Shown here in pieces: positions 55,599 to 62,533 of a stretch of DNA of 64,000 bases. The notes under the pieces were generated by a model that did no database searches, was not told where the DNA came from, and saw only the letters and a list, made by a program, of their open reading frames with translations. This DNA comes from Ichthyophis bannanicus. Lineage: Eukaryota > Chordata > Amphibia > Gymnophiona > Ichthyophiidae. A program made the translations under genes and the position numbers. The stretch lies in contig CM066037.1 in NCBI GenBank assembly GCA_033557465.1, positions 515,088,686-515,152,685 on the forward strand, in the 5' to 3' direction. Position 1 is the stretch's first letter, and each line of letters starts with the position of its first letter.

Positions 55599-55797
55599 AG
55601 CAGAGTCTCCCAAATGCAGTCCTGGAGGGCCAAACACCATTCCGGTTCCATGCTGCCTCCAATAAAGATGCCTGTGCTGCATTTCTATGCGCCACCCCCA
55701 TGGTATGCAGATGTATTTCATGCATATTCATGAGGGACAGCATGAAAACCCGAACAGTGTTTGGCACCGCAGGACTGGAGTTGGGAACCTCTGCCGT
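55599..55797. repeat. Palindromic MITE nested in the Harbinger-type element
   Basis: The left arm GCAGAGTCTCCCAAATGCAG with CCTGGAGGGCCAAACAC and the reverse complement of the right arm (GGCAGAGGTTCCCAACTCCA with CCTGCGGTGCCAAACAC) pair over about 55 bp. The centre contains TTTCATGCATATTCATGAGG. Related to the 2278 family. Confidence 0.65.
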
Positions 55798-57689
55798 AAA
55801 GCAGCAGCCAACAGGGGCAGACACACCCGCACCCACAGGCCCCATTATCCAAAGCCTCCTGGAGAGGCAGGACTTTGGGCTCTGCGTGCATCTCCCAATA
55901 CTAGCACTTGCATACCTTAGTAATGCCACCCTAAACCGGGGAATATGGTACACATCTATCAAAAGGTTGCTATGATTACTGGCAGATAGTAATTCCTAGG
56001 TTAAGTACACTTTTCTGAGTGAGCTGCATCATAGCAACCTTTCTGATGTCTGTGGAGTGTGCTACAGGTCTTGTGTCTGACAGTGTTTACCAACCTGGGG
56101 AGTGACTCCCACAGTATTGTGTACCATAGCCATGCCTGCACTGTGCCCAGGACTGGTGTGGTGGCCTGGGCTGCCCAACACCTCTATAGTTGCACAATGC
56201 TGGCATAGGTGTGGGGAGTGTGTGTCTGTCTATCCAGTGTGTGGTGGCTGCCAACACCCTCCACAGCCCACACTGCTAGCAATGTTGCCAGTATTGGCCT
56301 GCCAATGTGCATAATGAGGAGCAAGGTACCGTGGGAATAGCCTGGATAGGGTGGCCTGGCCTGGATGCATCTGCACATGGCATAGGGCAATGGCTCGGAC
56401 ATTGTAGTGCCTGGCCACCACCTGCACGGACAGGGTGGCCATAGCATGTCCTGCTGGGAGGTCACTCTCACCCTGACTGAGCAGTGACCATGGCATGGCT
56501 AGGTTCCCCCATAGTGTTATATAGCATTTCTCTCATGTGATATTTATGGGTTTTCTTTTGGGGCCCAATCACTGACTTATCTGCTTGGTGTGTATGCTGT
56601 CATCCCCATTTTGGGTACATGAATCTCCTCCAGGACCATGCACTATGGACTAGGTGGCGGACTGTCTGCAGCTAGTATGTGTCTTGCTGGGACACCTTGC
56701 AGGGTGCAGCGGCTGGAGGCTTGCTGCTGGAGAATGTCAGATAATGGTGGGGGGCAGCTGAGCATTTCCAGGCCTGCTGTCTGTCTGCTATTGCGTTATG
56801 GATGTGTACCACTCTGTCTGTTCCCCAGCAGGACTGGGGTTGCTGGTCCCCTCTACTGCTACCATTGCAGGGAAGTAGGCTGTGGATCTTTTGGTGGGTG
56901 ATCCTGTTTCCCACCCTGAGCCCCAGAGGGTGGGTTGTGTGGTGGTACATAATCTGCCTATGGGTCCATACACCCCCCCCCCTTTCACCTACAGCAGGTA
57001 ACGATGGCACCAACACAGGATATGCACTATTCTGGGTGCATCATCGCCCATAAGGACTAGACATGACCGAGACATACAGCAGGACACAGATGTATCCTAG
57101 ATGTGTCTAACGGAACTACCTATCACACACTGATGGGGACCTGCAGCATGGCGTATTTCAGCCATGAAAGGTGCTGTGGACCTGGTGCTGGGCGCCCCAC
57201 CTCAACCTCAGGGTGGGCACAGTACCCGCACAATGTGCTTGTCTGTGGCTACTCTGTGGCAGTGCCATACACGGTCTGTTCCCCCTACCAGGCCGAAGTG
57301 CTGTGGGGGAGCATACCCAATCTTGTGCCCATCTGTCGACTGCTGATTTGCATGTGCAGTGCATCATGGGTACGGGTGGGTTAACCCTATCCTGGTAACC
57401 ACAGCAGACAGTTTGTGTGGTGACGTGCAGTCCTTCTGCAACCAGCCAGGGCTTTGTTCACAGCCTTATAAGGTGTCCTATAGGGGACATTATAGGGTGC
57501 CTTGGCGGACAGTACACTTTATAATGTGCCCTATGGAGTGCGTTATGGGGTGCCTTATGCGGCACCTTAGGTTATGCCACCATGAGGGTGTGTTTGCTGG
57601 CAGCACTAATTAAAATACACGTCAAATGCCTCAACAATCACTACTTAAATGTAAAGGGTGCTGCCTCAGCCAGCCTTATACATTAGGCC

Positions 57690-57765
57690 CACTGGGGAGT
57701 CGAATCCATGACTCCTGTACCATCAGTCAGTGTTGTAACCATTGTGCCACAGCTCTGTTGCTGTG
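57690..57765 (-). repeat. tRNA-like module, opposite orientation
   Basis: On the minus strand AGCTGTGGCACAATGGTTAC with AACACTGACTGATGGTACAG (box A region) and CATGGATTCGACTCCCCAGT (box B). It sits near the right end of the Harbinger-type element, mirroring 55380-55450. Confidence 0.55.
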
Positions 57766-58244
57766 CTTGTATGCCTGCGCGCCTTCTTAAGATTAACGTG
57801 CGGTAATGTGCCCTGTAGTGCTCGTTTATTTATGGCACCTTGTAACGCGCGTTATCGGTAACGATGTACCGCCCATGTCCTTATTTGGGGTTTCTGTCTC
57901 TACCACGGCTCCTAACACGAATCACACTAACGCAGTTTAGTAAACATACCCCTTAAAGAGTATTAATGAACAAACAAACCTCTTCCAAAGACGGGGAAGC
58001 TGTAAAACTAGAGGGCATAACATGAAGCTGCAAGGGGGTAAACTGAAAGGCAATGTTGGGAAATACTTTTTCACTGAAAGGGTGGTGGATGCTTGGAATG
58101 CCCTCCCGATGGAAGTGGTGGGGCAAATAAAGTGACAGAATTCAAAATGGCATGGGACAGACACAGTGGATCCCTTTATAGCTGGGAAGACTAGATGGAC
58201 TATGCTGGTCTTTATCTGCCGTCATATACTAAGTTACTATGTTG

Positions 58245-58335
58245 CTATGTAAACAAAAAAAAACCATGATGCCAGAAAAAGATCACATGGCCTATCTACT
58301 CTGCCCTTCCATAGGGACCACTACAACAGTCCCTA
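58245..58335 (-). mobile_element. CR1 LINE 3' UTR fragment
   Basis: ACCATGATGCCAGAAAAAGA and TCACATGGCCTATCTACTCT are the reverse complement of the CR1 tail block GGTCTTTTTCTGCCATCATG seen at 6176-6240. Confidence 0.8.
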
Positions 58336-58659
58336 TAACAGACACATATAAAATATGCTCCCTGATCATCAGAGCTTGCAATCTAATCAAGACAGACAAT
58401 ACAATAGCTGAGAACAAAAGTACAGATAAGAAAAGGAAGGAAAGCAAGGGATCAGGATCCAAAAGCAGCCTTAAAGAGGTGAGTCTTTAGCATGAATTTG
58501 AAAAGGAGCAGAGATGGAGCCTGACAAACTTCTGCATCCTGTAGGACACCAACCAATCTAAGGTCGTTCCTTGAGAAGGGATCTCCAGGTCTTCAATCTT
58601 TTGGGTTAAGCCGCTGTAAAATAACCCTATCATTATTTGCCTCTTGCTTCATCTCAGCC
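58336..58659. other. No gene recognised
   Basis: Non-coding. Text such as CAGAGCTTGCAATCTAATCA resembles repeat debris, but I could not assign it. Confidence 0.4.
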
Positions 58660-59108
58660 AAATCTTCCTCTGCAGGGATAGGGGAGATATGATTCAGACC
58701 TTTAAATACTTAAAGAGAAATAATGAAGAAAAAAACCTCTTCCAAAGATGGGGAAGCTGTAAAACTAGAGGGCATAACATGAAGCTGCAAGGGGGTAAAT
58801 TGAAAGGCAATGTCAGGAAATACTTTTTCACTGAAAGGGTGGTGGATGCTTGGAATGCCCTCCCGATGGAGGTGGTGGGGGCAAATACAGTGACAGAATT
58901 CAAAATGACATGGGACAGACACAGTGGATCCCTTTACAGCAACAGGATAAAATCAAAATAAACTTAACTATCTAATTTCTCAACAATAGGGGTGTCCTAC
59001 ATGGAGTGGTGGGTTCACCCCTAAACAAAGATATGGGGAGGGGTGTCCTGCACAGAGCGGCAGATGCACCTACTCTTGCCATCTTACTGGGCAGACTAGA
59101 TGGACCAT
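58660..59108 (+). mobile_element. CR1 LINE 3' end
   Basis: ORF2 C-terminus in an open frame (MIQTFKYLKRNNEEKNLFQR, KYFFTERVVDAWNALPMEVV, EFKMTWDRHSGSLYS), then a 3' UTR with two copies of a GGGGTGTCCTxCA block and ending at GGGCAGACTAGATGGACCAT, where the DIRS element has inserted. 58707-58717 is the empty site matching the Harbinger insertion at 54174. Confidence 0.9.
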
Positions 59109-59110
59109 AC

Positions 59111-59168
59111 AGCACAGTTACTTACCTGTAACAGGTGATCTCTGGGAACAGCAGGAATTAGTCCTCAC
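59111..59168. repeat. DIRS terminal inverted repeat, outer arm
   Basis: 58 bp, perfectly complementary to 59381-59438 (starts AGCACAGTTACTTACCTGTA). A shorter related direct copy, CAGGAATAAGTCCTCACATA with ATGGGGA, lies at 59443-59481. Such repeat sets at the 3' end of DIRS elements include the internal complementary region used to rebuild ends from a circular intermediate. Confidence 0.85.
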
Positions 59169-59380
59169 ATATGGGTACGTCGGTACCGACGGAGCCTGCG
59201 CGGGAAAGCTCCCCAGCTTCCTAGAATGGAAGCTTTTGGGACCTCCCACTGCACATGCGCACTGCCTTCCCGCCTTCCTGAACAGCTCTCCTCAGTTTCG
59301 AGTTTATAGCTGAGTCAATAGAGAGAGGACAGGAAGATAGATAGATAAAAGATACAACTCCTAGGGGAGGTGGGTGGGTT

Positions 59381-59438
59381 GTGAGGACTAATTCCTGCTG
59401 TTCCCAGAGATCACCTGTTACAGGTAAGTAACTGTGCT
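59381..59438. repeat. DIRS inverted repeat, inner arm
   Basis: Perfect inverse of 59111-59168. The 212 bp between the arms carry a GC-rich part with GGTACGTCGGTACCGACG and an (ATAG)n stretch near 59337-59347. Confidence 0.85.
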
Positions 59439-59572
59439 ATCTCCAGGAACAAGCAGGAATAAGTCCTCACATATGGGGACTCCCTAGCTTAGATGCGTGG
59501 GATCCCCTGTCAAGGTTCGCCATCTTCGTATGGATCTCAGGCATCCATCCTGGGAAGGTGGGCAGGAGTTGT

Positions 59573-62446
59573 CTAAGAATGGAACAGGTGTTTGAGGACA
59601 GCCTGGCCAAACAAGGCATCCCGGCGGGAGTCTTTGTCCAAACAGTAATGGGCTGTGAAGGTATGAACCGAGGCCCAGGTAGCGGCTCGACAGATCTGAT
59701 CAATGGAAACAGAGTGCAGATGAGCCATAGAAGTTGCCATGGCTCTCACATTGTGAGCTGTGACATGGCCTTCCAGAGAAATGTTTTTACTCTGGTAAGC
59801 AAAGGAAATACACTGAGCAATCCAATTGGAAAGTGTACGCTTGGAGACTGGAAGTCCCAAATGTGAAGGATCAAAAGCCACGAAAAGTTGAGAAGACTTT
59901 CGATGTGGCTGAGTCCTATTAAGGTAAAAGGCTAGAGCTCTTTTACAATCCAGAGTATGAAGGTTCCTCTCTGCACTGGAGGCATGAGGAGCCGGAAAAA
60001 ATACAGGTAGATATACCTCTTGATTAAGATGAAAAGGCGAGACCACTTTAGGCATAAAGTGGGGATTCGTCCTAAGGACCACCTTGTCATGATGAAATCT
60101 TGTATAAGGTGGATTAGCCACTAGAGCCTGCAGTTCGCTGATGCGACGAGCGGAAGTGACTGCAATTAGGAATAATACCTTCCAGGAAAGAAATTTCAAG
60201 GAGGTAGAAAATAACGGCTCAAAAGGTGGCTTCATAAGCTGACCAAGCACTAGATTCAAATCCCATGCGACCGGGGGGGGTCTGATGGGAGGTTTAGTGA
60301 GGGTCAGGCCTCTCATGAATCTTGCAACAAGAGGATGAGAGGAGATAGGTTGTCCATTTACAGGTTTCAGGGATGCTGAAATAGCACTTAAATGGACTCT
60401 TACAGAATTCGTCTTAAGGCCTGCATTGGAAAGATGCAGGAGATAGTCTAAGAGGGAATTCAAAGGAAGTGCCAGAGGGTCAAGGCCCTGCTGAGCACAC
60501 CAAATGGAAAAACGTTTCCATTTGAAAGCATAAGACCGCCTCGTGGAAGGTTTCCTAGAGGCATGAAGGATATCTTTCACAGGTTGAGAAAGATTAAAGT
60601 CTTGAAGACTTAAGCCTTCAGTAACCAAGCTCGGAGATGTAGGGATTTGGGGTTTGGGTGCCACAAAGTCCCGTCCTCCTGAGACAGAAGGTCTGGTGCA
60701 GCTCCTAAGTCCAGGGAGGATCCCTGGGAGAGCTGTAGAAGCAGAGGGAACCACACTTGGCGTGGCCAGCGTGGAGCTATGAGGATCATAGAGCCGTGAT
60801 CTCTCTGGAGTTTGAACAGAGTCTTGGGAATCAGTGGAATGGGTGGAAAGGCATATAGGAACGCCTGACCCCAATGGAGGAGAAAGGCGTCCGTGGCCTG
60901 AGCTTCCTGACATGGAGTCCTGGAACAGAACCGGGGAAGTTTGGCATTCCACGGACTTGCAAAGAGGTCTATGTCCGGGGTCCCCCATTCCTGAAAGATT
61001 CTGGTTATCTGGTCCACGTGTAGGGACCACTCGTGTGGCAGCAGAACTCGACTGAGCCTGTCTGCTCGAGAGTTTTGAACTCCTGGAAGGTACACTGCTA
61101 GCAGATGAATTTGGTGCTCTCTGGCGAAGGCCCATAATCTGAGAGCTTCGTTGCAAAGCGACAGAGAGCCCGTTCCTCCTTGTTTGTTTATGTAAAACAT
61201 GGCCACCTGAATGTCTGTCTGGACCAGGACAGTCAGGTTGGCAAGGAGGGTATGGAAGACCTTGAGGGCAAGGTAAATTGCTCGCAGTTCCAGGAGGTTG
61301 ATATGAAGGGTGGCCTCCTGTGGAGACCAAGTGCCCTGAGTGGAGAGAGTTAGCAGATGGGCTCCCCACCCCAATTGGGAGGCATCTGTTGTGAGGGTTG
61401 CTTGGGGTAGCAAGGGCTGAAAGGGAGCCCCCAACAACAGATTCTTGGTGGATATCCACCAATGGAGGGACCAAGACAGACGGTTTGAGGTTTGTATTTG
61501 GTCTGAGAGTGCTCCCGACGCCTGAGTCCACTGGGTGGCCAGGGTCCATTGAGCTGCTCTCATATGAAGACGAGCATAGGGCACCACATGTACTGTGGAG
61601 GCCATATGGCCCAGGAGGCGTAGCATTTCCCTGGCTGTCAAGTGAGTACTGGACTGGGCTTGGGAGGCCAAGTTCAGCAGACGCTGACCCCGAACCAGTG
61701 GAAGGTAGGCTCTTGCAGTGGTGGTGTCCAACCGGGCCCCTATGAATTCTAGAGACTGAGTAGGGCTGAGTTGAGACTTGGGAAGGTTTACCACCAGTCC
61801 CAGATACTGCAGAAGGTTCCTTGTGCGGTCTAGGGAAATCTGGGCCTGCGACTGAGTTGGAGCTCGAATGAGCCAGTCGTCCAGATATGGGAATACGAAA
61901 ATCCCCATGCTTCTGAGAAATGCGGCTACGACTGCCATGCATTTGGTAAAGACTCTTGGGGCAGAGGCGAGACCGAAGGGAAGTACTCTGTATTGGTAAT
62001 GACTTCCCCTGAACAGAAAGCGAAGATATTTTCTGTGGGAGGGATGGATGAGTAGATGTGTATACGCATCCTGCAGGTCTAGAGAACAAAGCCAGTCCTG
62101 ACTCTGAAGGTATGGAAGGAGAATGCCCAAAGAGAGCATTTTGAATTTCTCCTTGTACAGAAATTTGTTCAATTCTCTCAGATCTAGGATTGGTCTGAAT
62201 CCCCCTGTCTTCTTTGGAATGAGAAAATAGGGGGAGTAGAAACCTGACCCCTGTTGATGAAGAGGAACCTCTTCTATGGCCCCTTGGGCAAGCAGAGAAG
62301 AGATCTCCTGATCCAACAGGGCTAGGAGAGGAGATGGAGAATTGAAGGGTCTCACCATGTGATGAGGAGGAAGGCTGGAGAAATGAAGTTTGTAACCCTC
62401 TCGGATGATAGAGAGGGTCCATTGCTCTGTTGTGATCTGTTCCCAT
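59573..62446 (-). CDS. DIRS tyrosine recombinase (YR) frame
   Basis: A 957-codon frame without stops. Only about the last 350 residues resemble a protein domain: SRKPSTRRSYAFKWKRFSIW (core-binding domain start), LNSLLDYLLHLSNAGLKTNS, SHPLVARFMRGLTLTKPP, then the catalytic domain with VTSARRISELQAL (first Arg), TLSNWIAQCISFAYQ, TAHNVRAMATSMAHL (His-x-x-Arg) and ATWASVHTFTAHYCLD (Tyr nucleophile). These are the R-H-R-Y residues of tyrosine recombinases. The upstream 600 residues overlap the RT-RNase H gene in another frame and are rich in Ser and Pro, so their translation is doubtful; extensive RT-YR overlap is known for DIRS-1 itself. The YR inserts the circular DNA copy. It may be made by re-initiation or another recoding route. 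Confidence 0.88.
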   Translation of the reverse strand: MGTDHNRAMDPLYHPRGLQTSFLQPSSSSHGETLQFSISSPSPVGSGDLFSACPRGHRRGSSSSTGVRFLLPLFSHSKEDRGIQTNPRSERIEQISVQGEIQNALFGHSPSIPSESGLALFSRPAGCVYTSTHPSLPQKISSLSVQGKSLPIQSTSLRSRLCPKSLYQMHGSRSRISQKHGDFRIPISGRLAHSSSNSVAGPDFPRPHKEPSAVSGTGGKPSQVSTQPYSVSRIHRGPVGHHHCKSLPSTGSGSASAELGLPSPVQYSLDSQGNATPPGPYGLHSTCGALCSSSYESSSMDPGHPVDSGVGSTLRPNTNLKPSVLVPPLVDIHQESVVGGSLSALATPSNPHNRCLPIGVGSPSANSLHSGHLVSTGGHPSYQPPGTASNLPCPQGLPYPPCQPDCPGPDRHSGGHVLHKQTRRNGLSVALQRSSQIMGLRQRAPNSSASSVPSRSSKLSSRQAQSSSAATRVVPTRGPDNQNLSGMGDPGHRPLCKSVECQTSPVLFQDSMSGSSGHGRLSPPLGSGVPICLSTHSTDSQDSVQTPERSRLYDPHSSTLATPSVVPSASTALPGILPGLRSCTRPSVSGGRDFVAPKPQIPTSPSLVTEGLSLQDFNLSQPVKDILHASRKPSTRRSYAFKWKRFSIWCAQQGLDPLALPLNSLLDYLLHLSNAGLKTNSVRVHLSAISASLKPVNGQPISSHPLVARFMRGLTLTKPPIRPPPVAWDLNLVLGQLMKPPFEPLFSTSLKFLSWKVLFLIAVTSARRISELQALVANPPYTRFHHDKVVLRTNPHFMPKVVSPFHLNQEVYLPVFFPAPHASSAERNLHTLDCKRALAFYLNRTQPHRKSSQLFVAFDPSHLGLPVSKRTLSNWIAQCISFAYQSKNISLEGHVTAHNVRAMATSMAHLHSVSIDQICRAATWASVHTFTAHYCLDKDSRRDALFGQAVLKHLFHS

Positions 62447-62532
62447 CTGGGAGCAAAGTGAGCTAACCTTCCAGGTATGGTGAGAGGTTCTGGTTGGTCC
62501 AGAACCAGGAATGGCAAGTTCTCTAGGGGCAA
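60610..62532 (-). CDS. DIRS reverse transcriptase-RNase H(-methyltransferase-like) protein
   Basis: 640 codons. RT blocks: IPKKTGGFRPILDLRELNKF, LCSLDLQDAYTHLLIHPSHR (motif A Asp), YRVLPFGLASAPRVFTK (motif B), VFPYLDDWLIRAP (Y-L-D-D). RNase H blocks: LTTDASQLGWGAHL (Asp), INLLELRAIYLALKVF (Glu), VLVQTDIQVAMFYINKQGG (Asp) and GVQNSRADRLSR (Asp). The C-terminal part (PDIDLFASPWNAKLPRFCSR, MILIAPRWPRQVWFPLL) is the methyltransferase-like region typical of DIRS. The frame opens inside the end of Gag, with no ATG near; the first listed codon 62530-62532 is TTG, so expression probably uses overlap with Gag. Asn is replaced by Ile after TD (usual TDN) and His by Tyr in AVYLPG, slight deviations. Confidence 0.92.
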   Translation of the reverse strand: MPLENLPFLVLDQPEPLTIPGRLAHFAPRWEQITTEQWTLSIIREGYKLHFSSLPPHHMVRPFNSPSPLLALLDQEISSLLAQGAIEEVPLHQQGSGFYSPYFLIPKKTGGFRPILDLRELNKFLYKEKFKMLSLGILLPYLQSQDWLCSLDLQDAYTHLLIHPSHRKYLRFLFRGSHYQYRVLPFGLASAPRVFTKCMAVVAAFLRSMGIFVFPYLDDWLIRAPTQSQAQISLDRTRNLLQYLGLVVNLPKSQLSPTQSLEFIGARLDTTTARAYLPLVRGQRLLNLASQAQSSTHLTAREMLRLLGHMASTVHVVPYARLHMRAAQWTLATQWTQASGALSDQIQTSNRLSWSLHWWISTKNLLLGAPFQPLLPQATLTTDASQLGWGAHLLTLSTQGTWSPQEATLHINLLELRAIYLALKVFHTLLANLTVLVQTDIQVAMFYINKQGGTGSLSLCNEALRLWAFAREHQIHLLAVYLPGVQNSRADRLSRVLLPHEWSLHVDQITRIFQEWGTPDIDLFASPWNAKLPRFCSRTPCQEAQATDAFLLHWGQAFLYAFPPIPLIPKTLFKLQRDHGSMILIAPRWPRQVWFPLLLQLSQGSSLDLGAAPDLLSQEDGTLWHPNPKSLHLRAWLLKA

Positions 62533-62533
62533 G

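Larger units (their letters stand above)
54177..57952. mobile_element. PIF/Harbinger-type DNA transposon, 3,776 bp, probably non-autonomous
   Basis: Terminal inverted repeats are identical over 22 bp (GGGGTATGTTTACTAAACTG then CG; 54177-54198 and reverse of 57931-57952). TTA on each side (54174-54176, 57953-57955) is a 3-bp target duplication, proven by the empty site TACTTAAAGAG in the CR1 copy at 58707-58717. A TTA/TAA duplication and G-rich ends are typical of PIF/Harbinger. The interior is GC-rich and has frames on both strands of up to 193 codons (55394-55975), but I recognise neither the DDE transposase nor the Myb-like protein. Subterminal AACGCGCGTTA palindromes are repeated near the left end. 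Confidence 0.85.
53693..58255 (+). mobile_element. CR1 LINE 3' region, split by a Harbinger-type element
   Basis: The left part 53693-54176 encodes the RT thumb and C-terminal region (LGVIVSEDPKVAKQCNKV, GLHTKRNYQQ-like in the other frame, YRSLVRPHLEYCVQFW, RLETVHRKATKMIWSL). The right part 57953-58255 continues with the region before GHNMKLQGGKLKGN-type sequence, FFTERVVDAWNALPMEVV-type sequence and the 3' UTR (GGTCTTTATCTGCCGTCATA and a CTATGTTGCTATG tail). Collinear with the uninterrupted copy at 58660-59108, which shows the exact pre-insertion site. Confidence 0.9.

Noticed and set aside
55394..55975. 193-codon frame considered as a Harbinger transposase
   Set aside because: No DDE motifs or Myb-like helix pattern; it crosses a tRNA-like module and a palindromic MITE.
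60834..61745. Plus-strand frames of 73-115 codons over the DIRS element
   Set aside because: Antisense shadows of RT-RNase H and YR; composition follows the coding strand.
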